A stretch of 64,000 nucleotides of DNA from Ornithinibacter aureus (GTDB taxonomy: Bacteria; Actinomycetota; Actinomycetes; Actinomycetales; Dermatophilaceae): NCBI RefSeq assembly GCF_009858245.1, contig NZ_VMSB01000001.1, positions 930,001-994,000 of the forward strand, in the 5' to 3' direction. How positions within the stretch are numbered: position 1 is the stretch's first letter; the number at the start of each line of letters is the position of its first letter. The notes beneath the pieces were generated by a model. That model was not told the DNA's origin. It ran no database searches and was given only the letters and a program-made list of their open reading frames with translations. Below, one piece after another: positions 36,112 through 44,323 of the stretch. The translations under genes and the position numbers were made by a program.

Positions 36112-36752
36112 TCAGTCTTCTCAACTTCAAGCGTGAGCCATCGACCGTCGGACCAGACGAGAGCCATGTAGCGGTCAACCACCAGCCGCTCATCCGAGCT
36201 GACAACAGCGCCTGCCTCGTCGACGATCCGCGCGTTCTTCTGTTCGAGCCTGATAGCGAGGTACTGCTGGCCCTCTGGCGCCCCAGAAATCGGCTCCACC
36301 TCGAGCAGCTCCGAAGGGTCGGTCTGATAGCGCTGGCGCTCCTTCACGAGGTAACCAGCATCGGATTCGCTAGCTGAACAGAAGTCACATTCGGGATCGC
36401 TAAGGGACGCGATCAGTCCGGCGCGGGGCTCGGTCCACGCAATGTTGAACTGGTCGAAGAAGAACTTGGCGTATGCGATTGCGCCGGCTTCGGTCTGTTC
36501 CCGCGCGGCCGCGGGGATCTCCGGCCCCGACGCAGTCACCGACGGCGACGGCGAGGGCGTCACGGACGGGGATGCACTCGACGTCGCCGACGCCGAGCCG
36601 GCGCTTGGGCTCGGGTCGGGATCCGACTCCCCCGTGCACCCGCCCAGCGCCACGGCACCCGCCACGACGAACGCCGCAAACGACATCCGTCGACGCGACG
36701 AGCCAAGAGGGGCCCACGGCATCCGACCACGACCGACACGAAGAGCAGCCAC
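36108..36752 (-). CDS. DUF6318 family lipoprotein
   Basis: 214 residues from GTG 36752, chosen because GGAAGGA lies 6 nt upstream. Lipobox at VAGAVALGGCTG (Cys39), a Pro/Ser/Thr spacer, then EAGAIAYAKFFFDQFNIAWT and SDPECDFCSASE, the conserved features of the actinobacterial DUF6318 lipoproteins. Function unknown; anchored outside the membrane. Coupled to the secreted protein downstream. Confidence 0.8.
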   Translation of the reverse strand: MAALRVGRGRMPWAPLGSSRRRMSFAAFVVAGAVALGGCTGESDPDPSPSAGSASATSSASPSVTPSPSPSVTASGPEIPAAAREQTEAGAIAYAKFFFDQFNIAWTEPRAGLIASLSDPECDFCSASESDAGYLVKERQRYQTDPSELLEVEPISGAPEGQQYLAIRLEQKNARIVDEAGAVVSSDERLVVDRYMALVWSDGRWLTLEVEKTE

Positions 36753-36865
36753 GAAACGTCCTTCCCCGGCCGCCCCCGATGTCGACCCGCTGCCACAACG
36801 GTAGCGATCAGCACAGATCTCGCCACCCGAGCAGCACCACCTGTGGAAAACCCCTCCAACCGACC

Positions 36866-38107
36866 TCAGGCAGGTGCCAGATCAACAGCCAATCGCCCAC
36901 GCAGAGACCGCCCCAGCGACGACCCCACGAGCAGCCCCAGAGCGATCGCGATGGCGACGCCGAGCACGCTGAGCGCGACGTCCGTGGCCGACTGGCGCCC
37001 AGCGGCCAGTTCCATGACACCCACCAGCCCCAGGCTCCCCGGCACGAGCAGCCAGAACGCCGGCAGGAACAACACGAGCCGCGCCAGTTGTGGCCGCCGC
37101 ATCTCCACCACACTCGCACCCAGGCTCGCCGCGATCGCCCCGAGGAACCCGCCCAGGGCCACCGACCCCAGCGCCTGCCCAGCCACCTGCGCGCTGAACG
37201 CCAGCGCGAGCACGAGCACCACCCACCCCTGCATCCGCAGTGGCACCCCCTCCATCAGGCAGATGCTGAGCCCGATCAGCAGCAGCCCCACGACGGCGCC
37301 GCCCCAGCCGATCTCGTCAACCCGGATGTTCGCCAGAGCCGACGTCGGCACCCTCAACAGGGTCGTCGCCATGAGCAGCCCGAGCGCGAACAGGCCCAGC
37401 TGCACCAACCCGTACGTCAGCCGCGCCGACCCTGCCTGCATGTGCCCGGCGGCCAGCTCGGACATCCCGTTGACGACGAGCGCCCCGGGCAGCAGCACCG
37501 CCAGCGGAGGCAGCACCGTGCGCAGCGGACCCTCGAGGAGCCCGGCGTTGGCCGCACCGAACACCACGAGCGAGACGAGGAACGCCGCCAGCGTCGGCAG
37601 CAGCGCCGTGACGACCTGGTACCGACCCGCCAGCTGCATCAACCCGTAGACGATCACGGCCCCGATCCCGGCCGCGGCGACGTTGGCCCACCCGGGTTGC
37701 AGGATCAGCGCGATCCCGACCGCGAGCACCGGCCAGGCCAGCGCCACCACCCACCACGGGTGCCCGACCGGTCGCCGGGTCGCGGCCGTCAGCTGCTCGC
37801 GCGCCTGCTCGGGGCCGAGCTCGCCGCGCACCAGCTGGTAGCGGATCCGCCGCACGCTCGCCGCTTGGTGCAGCTGCAGACCCCGCGGCGCTGACCGGTT
37901 CGTCGACGCGCCGCCCTCGGTCAGGGTCACCTGCAAACCGGTCGGCCCGACGGCGAGCTGCACGTCCGGGTACCCGAGCACTCCCCCGAGCTCGACGAGC
38001 TCCTCCTCGATCTCCTGCACCGGCTGGCCGGCCGCGATCATCGCCGTTCCGAGCTGGGCGAGCAGGGCACGCGTGCGCCGCTCGTGAGCCTCATCGCCTG
38101 TGGTCAC
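36866..38107 (-). CDS. Threonine/serine exporter (ThrE) family protein
   Basis: 413 residues from GTG 38107. The cytoplasmic ThrE domain is near 15-150 (LAQLGTAMIAAGQPVQEIEE, then LGYPDVQLAVGPTGLQVTLT), followed by about ten helices, with GALVVNGMSELAAGHMQAGS and LVPGSLGLVGVMELA in the middle and last sections. It resembles the fused ThrE/YjjP-YjjB exporter. The frame is open to an ATG at 38269, but the upstream 54 residues are low quality and no site supports either start. Confidence 0.78.
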   Translation of the reverse strand: MTTGDEAHERRTRALLAQLGTAMIAAGQPVQEIEEELVELGGVLGYPDVQLAVGPTGLQVTLTEGGASTNRSAPRGLQLHQAASVRRIRYQLVRGELGPEQAREQLTAATRRPVGHPWWVVALAWPVLAVGIALILQPGWANVAAAGIGAVIVYGLMQLAGRYQVVTALLPTLAAFLVSLVVFGAANAGLLEGPLRTVLPPLAVLLPGALVVNGMSELAAGHMQAGSARLTYGLVQLGLFALGLLMATTLLRVPTSALANIRVDEIGWGGAVVGLLLIGLSICLMEGVPLRMQGWVVLVLALAFSAQVAGQALGSVALGGFLGAIAASLGASVVEMRRPQLARLVLFLPAFWLLVPGSLGLVGVMELAAGRQSATDVALSVLGVAIAIALGLLVGSSLGRSLRGRLAVDLAPA

Positions 38108-38285
38108 GCGCGCGCTGCCGGGTGTCGTCGCATGCGCGCCATCATTCCCCGTGATGCGCGGCTGCCGCGCAGGTTCGGGTCTGGCGCAGACGTCAGCCCA
38201 ACGGGTGGGCGCCTTGGGACAACCTGGGATGCCGTCCGCACCGTCGGCGCCCCGCCTCACCTCGTGCATGGCCCGCGTCCCTGGG

Positions 38286-39593
38286 TCACAGGCTCCCGCG
38301 GGCCAACCCGATCAGCCGGTCGAGGATCCGCCCACCGTCGGTGCGCAACCCGTTGTGGTGGTACTCGTCGGTGACCCACCGACGCATCCCGGGCAACAGG
38401 TCCGCCGTCTGCTGCGAGTACCCGACGTCGACGAAGGCGTCATTGACGTAGATGGCTGCCGCACACGGCACATCCACCGCCGACAGCACATCCGCGTCGA
38501 ACAACCGCGGCCACTCGTGCCCGGCCAGCACGTCCGCCACCTGCGCATACGGCACCAGCTCCGGGTGGTCCTCGAAGTGCCACGGGAACAGGTGCTCGGC
38601 GGTGAGCAGCGTCGAGTCACCGACGAAGTCATCGGGCGCCACCCGCTGAGCAGACCAGTCGGTGACTCCCCCGTCGGCGTAGCTCGACTCGTGGAGCACG
38701 GCATACAGCGGGGCCCGTCCGTTGAACGGCAAGAGCCCGGCAAGGTCGTGCCCGAACGCCGGCGAGCGGGGGTCCCGCTCGAGCAGGTAGTGGATCTCCT
38801 CGGACCCGCCGTCCGCCCCGAGCCGGCCACCGATCGAGCGCAGCAGCCGACTCGACACCGGCGCACCACCGGGCAGGAGCACCTCCCCCGCGTCACACAG
38901 CGCCATCGCCCGCCGCAACAGTTCCTCGTCGCCCGGGAAGCGCCGGTGGTGCTCGGCGTTCAGCCGCCGCACGATGCCGTACGTCGTCGCGTAGATGTCG
39001 TCGACGGGCAACCCCACCGGCGGCAGACCCCCGGTGAAGAACGCCTCGCGCAGCGACCCGGGGAACGCGCTCAGGTAGTGCAGCGTGCAGAACCCACCGA
39101 ACGACTGCCCCAGCACGCTCCACTGCGCCACCCCCAGGTGCTCGCGGAAGCACTCGGCGTCACGCACGATCGCGTCGGCGCGGAAGTGGGTGAGGTACCG
39201 CGCCTCGGATGCCGCGTCGCCGGCCCCCACACTCGCCTCACCGCCCGCTGTGCCACCAAGCCCACCCGCGGCATCGACTCCACCAGTGCCACGCACCCCA
39301 ACGCCGTACGGCGTGGACCGCCCGGTGCCGCGCTGGTCGAGCATCAGCACCCGGTAGTCACGCAGCGCCCGGGCCAGCCACGGCGGCGATCCTGGCCGGC
39401 TCGTGGGCCTCGGCGCCTCCTGCCCCGGCCCACCCTGGAGGAACACCAGGAACGGCCGATCCAGCCCGTCCGGGGCGGCGACCTCACGCGCGAAGACGTC
39501 GATGCTCCCGGCATCCGGGGTGTCGTGGTCGAGCGGCAGGGTGAGCACGTGATCGGTCAGCACCAGCCCGGGGACGCGCAATGACGTCGTCAT
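38286..39593 (-). CDS. Proline iminopeptidase (S33)
   Basis: 435 residues. FLQGGPGQEAP (oxyanion HGGPG-like), nucleophile GQSFGG and the MLDQRGTGRS signature define peptidase S33; ATTYGIVRRLNAEHHR and DEYHHNGLRTDGG match prolyl aminopeptidases. A Gly/Ala-rich insertion between residues about 97 and 131 separates the hydrolase core strands. Removes N-terminal proline from peptides, cytoplasmic. Start overlaps the stop of the VapC gene by 4 nt. Confidence 0.85.
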   Translation of the reverse strand: MTTSLRVPGLVLTDHVLTLPLDHDTPDAGSIDVFAREVAAPDGLDRPFLVFLQGGPGQEAPRPTSRPGSPPWLARALRDYRVLMLDQRGTGRSTPYGVGVRGTGGVDAAGGLGGTAGGEASVGAGDAASEARYLTHFRADAIVRDAECFREHLGVAQWSVLGQSFGGFCTLHYLSAFPGSLREAFFTGGLPPVGLPVDDIYATTYGIVRRLNAEHHRRFPGDEELLRRAMALCDAGEVLLPGGAPVSSRLLRSIGGRLGADGGSEEIHYLLERDPRSPAFGHDLAGLLPFNGRAPLYAVLHESSYADGGVTDWSAQRVAPDDFVGDSTLLTAEHLFPWHFEDHPELVPYAQVADVLAGHEWPRLFDADVLSAVDVPCAAAIYVNDAFVDVGYSQQTADLLPGMRRWVTDEYHHNGLRTDGGRILDRLIGLARGSL

Positions 39594-39997
39594 GAGCGCA
39601 GGCTATCGACCGCGGGGGCGACGTCGGTGTGCGAGAAATCGTCGCCCTTGAACAGCAGCGCCGCGCCCCTGCACCGCGCCAACGCGTACGAGAAGCAGTC
39701 CCCCGGGTTCAGCCCGGCGGGGTGCCCGCTGCCCTTCCCGAAGTCCCGGTAGGCGGCTCGCCCGACGGCGAGCTGCTCGGCATCGAACGGCACGACCGTG
39801 ATCCCCAACGCGCTGACCAGGTCATCGAACTGTCGGCTCAGCACCGGGTCACCTCGGCGATCGACCACGATGCTCGCCTCGAGCAGGGATGCCGCGCTGA
39901 TGCGCGGGTCGCGTGCGGCGCGGATGGCCTCGACGAACGCCGCTCGCTCCGGCTCACCCGTCAGGATCGCGATCAAGGCCGAGCTGTCGATGATCAC
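39590..39997 (-). CDS. vapC: VapC-like PIN-domain ribonuclease toxin
   Basis: 135 residues from GTG 39997. PIN fold with acidic residues Asp4 (MIIDSSALIAIL), Glu41 in ASLLEASIVVD, Asp99 in LNPGDCFSYALAR and the FKGDDFSHTDV end. VapC toxins cut tRNA or rRNA. It overlaps the antitoxin gene by 4 nt, the usual toxin-antitoxin arrangement, and is also joined to the peptidase downstream. Confidence 0.88.
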   Translation of the reverse strand: MIIDSSALIAILTGEPERAAFVEAIRAARDPRISAASLLEASIVVDRRGDPVLSRQFDDLVSALGITVVPFDAEQLAVGRAAYRDFGKGSGHPAGLNPGDCFSYALARCRGAALLFKGDDFSHTDVAPAVDSLRS

Positions 39998-40245
39998 GCC
40001 GGCAGACCCTGCTCGTCATAGAGGTCGTCCGCCGCGAACGCCTCCCGGTCGACGTCGACGAGCCGGGCATCGACCGCCGCCAGCAGGTCCCACACGCGAC
40101 GCTGCGCCTGGGCGTCGGCCTCCCCCACCTGCTCGAGATAGCGAGCAAGCGCCTCCTCCACGACGCTCGTCTGGGACCGCCCCGTCGCGGCGGCCGCACG
40201 CCGGGCCAGGTCGTGGGCGCGCTCGCTCTTGATGTTCATGCTCAT
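39994..40245 (-). CDS. vapB: VapB-like antitoxin (transcription factor type)
   Basis: 83 residues starting MSMNIKSERAHDLARRAAAA, then TGRSQTSVVEEALARYL, typical of the PSK/VapB-like antitoxins partnered with PIN toxins. It binds the toxin and its own promoter. The AT-rich stretch upstream (TATGGTACCTCATATG around 40250-40266) is the likely operator. An ATG at 40239 and a start at 40263 are alternatives. Confidence 0.82.
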   Translation of the reverse strand: MSMNIKSERAHDLARRAAAATGRSQTSVVEEALARYLEQVGEADAQAQRRVWDLLAAVDARLVDVDREAFAADDLYDEQGLPA

Positions 40246-40331
40246 GGCGTTATGGTACCTCATATGTCTACCGTTCTACCCTGCGGACGTCTGCCGCACG
40301 AGGGCACACGGCCAGCGGGCACACTGGCACG

Positions 40332-41354
40332 GTGACCTCAACGCCCGACCTCGACCTCTCGCCGACCCAGATCGACCGCGCCACGGGCGTCCTGCTCACC
40401 CAGGCGGTCGGAGACGCCCTCGGCGTGCCGTACGAGTTCGCCGCTCCCCCAGCGGATGAGCCCGAGATGATCGGCGGCGGGCTGGGCCCCTACGAGCCCG
40501 GCGAGTGGAGCGACGACACCCAGATGGCGATCTGCATCGCCCGCGTCGCCGCCACCGGTGCCGACCTCACCTCCTCCACCGCGGTGGATGCCGTCGCCGC
40601 CGCCTTCGAGGGCTGGCTCAACGGCGGCGCCTCGGACGTCGGCACCCAGACCCGCGCCGTCCTGCGGGCCGCAGCCCGCGCGACCGGGCCGGCCGGCATC
40701 CGGCTCACGACAGCGGCACGGGAGTACACGGCATCCCACCCGCGAAGCGCCGGCAACGGCGCCCTCATGCGCACGAGCATCGTGGGCCTGACCCGCCTGC
40801 ACGACCGCGACCACACCGCAGCATCCGCGCGCGCCGTCGCGGCGATCACGCACGCCGACCGGCTCGCGATCGACTCCTGCGTCCTCTGGTCGGATGCCGT
40901 GCGCCGCGCCGTCGTGGATGGTCGCCTCGACCTCACCTCAGGTCTCGACCTCATCGATGCCGACGGCCGTGACCAGTGGGCGTCGTGGATCGACGAGGCC
41001 ACGGGCGCCGACCCGGCACGGTTCTCCCCGAACGGATTCACCGTCACCGCGCTCCAGGCCGCGTGGGCCGCGATCACGTCGACCGACCCCGGCCGCGGAG
41101 ATGGGAGCGATCGCGGCGATGGGCGCGACCGGGGTGCTGGCAACGCAGCGGCCCACCTCCGCCGCGCACTGTCCGCCGCCGTCCACGCCGGGGACGACAC
41201 CGACACCGTCGCGGCGATCGCCGGCGGGCTACTGGGGGCGCGGTACGGAGCGTCCGCCGTACCCGACGCGTGGAGCAGCCTGGTCCACGGCTGGCCGGGC
41301 ATGACCGCGACCGACCTCACCGATCTCGCCACCCGCACGGCCACCCGAGGCTGA
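40332..41354 (+). CDS. ADP-ribosylglycohydrolase family protein
   Basis: 340 residues from GTG 40332. DraG/ARH fold: QAVGDALGVPYEF, then the metal site WSDDTQM near 59-65 and GDDTDTVAAIAGGLLGARYG near 290, which carry the Asp residues that bind two magnesium ions. It removes ADP-ribose from proteins, DNA or small molecules; target unknown. A Gly/Asp/Arg repeat (DGSDRGDGRDRG) near 255 is a local insertion. Confidence 0.9.
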   Translation: MTSTPDLDLSPTQIDRATGVLLTQAVGDALGVPYEFAAPPADEPEMIGGGLGPYEPGEWSDDTQMAICIARVAATGADLTSSTAVDAVAAAFEGWLNGGASDVGTQTRAVLRAAARATGPAGIRLTTAAREYTASHPRSAGNGALMRTSIVGLTRLHDRDHTAASARAVAAITHADRLAIDSCVLWSDAVRRAVVDGRLDLTSGLDLIDADGRDQWASWIDEATGADPARFSPNGFTVTALQAAWAAITSTDPGRGDGSDRGDGRDRGAGNAAAHLRRALSAAVHAGDDTDTVAAIAGGLLGARYGASAVPDAWSSLVHGWPGMTATDLTDLATRTATRG

Positions 41355-41381
41355 GCCCACCCGGCGAGGCGGCCACAACGC

Positions 41382-42881
41382 ATGAACCCCCAGCGCGACC
41401 GGGCCGCAGCAGTGCCCGGACCATGGCAGCCTGTCGTCGTGCCCACCACGCGCCAGCCGTTCGCGAGCCGAGGGGTTGCTCTGGTGGCGGCGGCAGTCGG
41501 CGTCGTCCTGCTCGCTCTCTCGGGCCGGTACGGCTACCACCGCGACGAGCTCTACTTCGTCGCTGCGGGCAAACACCTCGCCTGGGGTTACCCCGACCAA
41601 CCGCCCCTGGTGCCGCTGCTGGCCCGCCTCGCCGACCTGGTGGCCCCGGGCTCGCTGGTCGCCCTGCGGTTGCCGTCGACGCTCGCAGCGATCGCCATCG
41701 TCACCCTGACCGCGGCGATCGCCCGCGAGCTCGGGGCGAAACGCGAGGGCCAGGTGATCGCCGCCAGCGCCGCCGCGACGTGCGGGCTCGTGCTCGCCAT
41801 GACCCACCTGCTGAGCACGAGTACCTTCGGCCTGCTCGGCTGGACACTGCTCACCCTGCTGCTCGTCCGCATCCTCCAGGACGGAGCCACCCTCGGGCGC
41901 TGGGTCGCCGTGGGGGCGGTCGCCGGCCTGACCGCGCAATCCAACCCCTTGGTGGGCCTGCTCCTCGTCGTGCTCGTCGCCGCGCTGGCCGCTGTCGGCC
42001 CACGACAACTCCTCCGCGAGCCTGGACTCTATGTCGCCGGCGCCATCGCGGTCGTCGTCATCGCCCCCTACCTGTTCTGGCAACACACGAACGGCTGGCC
42101 GCAGCTCGACGTGGCGCGCGGCATCGCCAATGGTGAGTCCGGCTCGTCGGAGCCACGCGCGCTGTTCGTGCCGATGCAGCTGCTCCTCGTTGGCCCGCTG
42201 CTGACCCCGTTCTGGGTCGTCGGTCTGGTGCGGTTGCTCCGGATGCCGTCGGTGCGGGTTCTCGGGGCCACCTACCTCGGCCTCGCGGCGCTCCTACTCC
42301 TGCTCGGGGGCAAGCCCTACTACCTCGCCGGTCTCTACCCGCTGCTGCTCGCTGCCGGGGCGCAGCCCGTCGTCTACCGGATCAAGGTGCCTGCGTGCGT
42401 CGCGCTGCTGGGGCTGAGCGTGCCGGCGGTGGTGTTCACGCTGCCCGTGCTGCCGGCGGCTCAGGCCGGCATCCCCGTCGCGGTCAACTACGACGTCGGC
42501 GAGACGATCGGCTGGCCGGACCTCGTCAAGCAGGTGGCGGCGACCCACCGGACCCTGCCCGAGGGCACCGCGATCGTCGCCGGCAACTACGGGCTGGCCG
42601 GAGCCGTCGACCGCTACGGCCCGGATCTCGGGCTGCCGCCGGCGCACTCGGGGCACATGGCCTACTGGCTCTGGGGGCCGCCGCCGGACGAGGCCGACTC
42701 GGTGCTCGCCATCGGCGTCGACCCGGACGTCCTCGACGACGCGTTCACCACCTGCCGCGAGGTCGGCGTGCTCGAGAACCGCTGGGGCATCGACAACGAC
42801 GAAGACGGCACCACGATGCTCGCCTGTACGGGCCTGACCCGCCCGTGGGTGGACAACTGGCCCGCGTTCCGGCGGCCCTGA
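41382..42881 (+). CDS. Glycosyltransferase family 39 (PMT-like) membrane protein
   Basis: 499 residues. ArnT/PMT_2 signature: GYHRDELYFVAAGKHLAWGY followed by DQPPLVPLLARLADLVAP, with the Asp in the DEL loop that binds the lipid-linked donor. About 9-11 membrane helices to residue 340, then an outer domain (YDVGETIGWPDLVKQVAATH). Presumably transfers a sugar from a polyprenyl-phosphate donor to a cell-envelope acceptor. 27 nt after the ADP-ribosylglycohydrolase. Confidence 0.85.
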   Translation: MNPQRDRAAAVPGPWQPVVVPTTRQPFASRGVALVAAAVGVVLLALSGRYGYHRDELYFVAAGKHLAWGYPDQPPLVPLLARLADLVAPGSLVALRLPSTLAAIAIVTLTAAIARELGAKREGQVIAASAAATCGLVLAMTHLLSTSTFGLLGWTLLTLLLVRILQDGATLGRWVAVGAVAGLTAQSNPLVGLLLVVLVAALAAVGPRQLLREPGLYVAGAIAVVVIAPYLFWQHTNGWPQLDVARGIANGESGSSEPRALFVPMQLLLVGPLLTPFWVVGLVRLLRMPSVRVLGATYLGLAALLLLLGGKPYYLAGLYPLLLAAGAQPVVYRIKVPACVALLGLSVPAVVFTLPVLPAAQAGIPVAVNYDVGETIGWPDLVKQVAATHRTLPEGTAIVAGNYGLAGAVDRYGPDLGLPPAHSGHMAYWLWGPPPDEADSVLAIGVDPDVLDDAFTTCREVGVLENRWGIDNDEDGTTMLACTGLTRPWVDNWPAFRRP

Positions 42882-42918
42882 ACGGCGCCCGATCCGGACA
42901 GCAGGCGTCGCTGATCGA

Positions 42919-42935
42919 CCTGCCGGGTCGGCAGG
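42919..42935. terminator. Short hairpin between convergent genes
   Basis: CCTGCCG-GGT-CGGCAGG, perfect 7-bp arms with a 3-nt loop, 37 nt after the GT39 stop and 13 nt before the stop of the convergent DUF222-HNH gene. No T tract. Confidence 0.5.
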
Positions 42936-42948
42936 GTGCGGGGCGGGG

Positions 42949-44241
42949 TCACGCTGGTTCTCGCGCGGACTGGACCGCCAGCAATCGGTCGTAGGAGTCG
43001 ACGGTGCGGTCCCACTCAACCCGCGTCCCGGTGTCGTCCTCGACGAGCACCCCCGCATACCGCCGGGTGTGCACCACGGTGTGGTGCCGCTCGCACAGCA
43101 AGGCAGCATTCGATAGATCCGTCGGCCCACCATCGGCCCAGTGCACGAGATGGTGCGCATCGCTCCAGTGCGCGGGCATGTCACACCCCGGATAGGTGCA
43201 GTGCTGGTCACGCAGCCAGAGCCGCTTGCTCTGCGCGGCCGTGAACAACCGCACGTCCCTGCCGAGGTCGACCACCGCACCGGCGGCGCCCATCACCGTC
43301 GGGATGATCGTCGCGTCGCACGCCAGCCGGCGTACCGTCTCGGGGGCGAGCAGGGTGCCGGCCTCCGGCCCACCCACGGTCACGCCGGCCCCTCGCAGCC
43401 CACTGCGCAGGGTCTCGAGGTCAACGGTGACGAACAGCTGAGCCTTCGTGGCCCGCGAGCCGGGCTCGGCCGACGACACGGCCTGCCGCACCAGCGTCAC
43501 CAGGGCCTCACCGCGGCGGCGGTCGCTCGAGCGCAGGTCGCGTTCACCGTCAACGGGTGCCGGCGCCGACAGCGGACCCAGCGCCGCCTCGAGCACGGCC
43601 TTGCCCTCGGGGTCGAGTACGAGCCGGTACTCGGCCAGGCCCATCTCGTCGACGAACGGCTGCGACAGCGACACGAACCGCTTCGCCGCGTCCTGCTCAC
43701 GCTGCAACTCCCCATCCACCCCGTAGGTCGCCAAAAGGGTCGGCCGCAACCTGCGGCACTCCCGGGGCCCCGCCGTCGCGGCAACCTCGATCAGCCCGTC
43801 CAGCACCGTGGGCCGCGCCTCCTGCGTGATCAACGGCAGCAGCTTCTCCGCTTCGGACAGCACCACAGCGGCACTGCGCACCGGAAGCGAGCCCGACAGC
43901 ACGGCATCCTTCACCGGCGCCACCCCGGCCACCGCGAACGCCTGCGCCACCGCGACGACCTGACCCGCCCCGCCAGCCTTCGTCGACGGCGCGAACCGCC
44001 GCACCCACCCCACCGGCGTCAACGCCTCCGCACCCGCGCCGGTCTCCCCCCGGCCGATCGCCTCGGCCGTCACCACCACCCGGGCAGCCTCCCCCGCGAC
44101 GACCATCGCGTCAACGTCCCCCATCACCTGCTCAAGCTGAGCCGACCCGGCCCGCCACAACTCATCACCCAACCCACGGCACGCCTCGACACCGGCCGCG
44201 ATCCGCGCCAACCGTTCGTCGAGTTCCGCCCCCTGTGCCAT
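42949..44241 (-). CDS. DUF222 plus HNH endonuclease
   Basis: 430 residues from ATG 44241 (frame open to 44304). DUF222 helical region in the first 280 residues, then the HNH nuclease HCTYPGCDMPAHWSDAHHLV and LLCERHHTVVH near the C-terminus. These proteins are abundant and multicopy in actinobacteria, and in some cases belong to a retrotransposon-like or selfish lineage; role unclear. Confidence 0.9.
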   Translation of the reverse strand: MAQGAELDERLARIAAGVEACRGLGDELWRAGSAQLEQVMGDVDAMVVAGEAARVVVTAEAIGRGETGAGAEALTPVGWVRRFAPSTKAGGAGQVVAVAQAFAVAGVAPVKDAVLSGSLPVRSAAVVLSEAEKLLPLITQEARPTVLDGLIEVAATAGPRECRRLRPTLLATYGVDGELQREQDAAKRFVSLSQPFVDEMGLAEYRLVLDPEGKAVLEAALGPLSAPAPVDGERDLRSSDRRRGEALVTLVRQAVSSAEPGSRATKAQLFVTVDLETLRSGLRGAGVTVGGPEAGTLLAPETVRRLACDATIIPTVMGAAGAVVDLGRDVRLFTAAQSKRLWLRDQHCTYPGCDMPAHWSDAHHLVHWADGGPTDLSNAALLCERHHTVVHTRRYAGVLVEDDTGTRVEWDRTVDSYDRLLAVQSAREPA

Positions 44242-44323
44242 ACCCCAAACCGTACAGACGTCCACCGACAGGGCCTCGGAGTTCTCCACAGGGCCAGCCA
44301 TCAACCGAGGGCCTGGCGATGCA

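Noticed and set aside
36560-36860. Small overlapping minus-strand frames upstream of the DUF6318 gene
   Set aside because: The GTG at 36752 with a good ribosome site explains the start, and the other frames are Arg-rich shadows.
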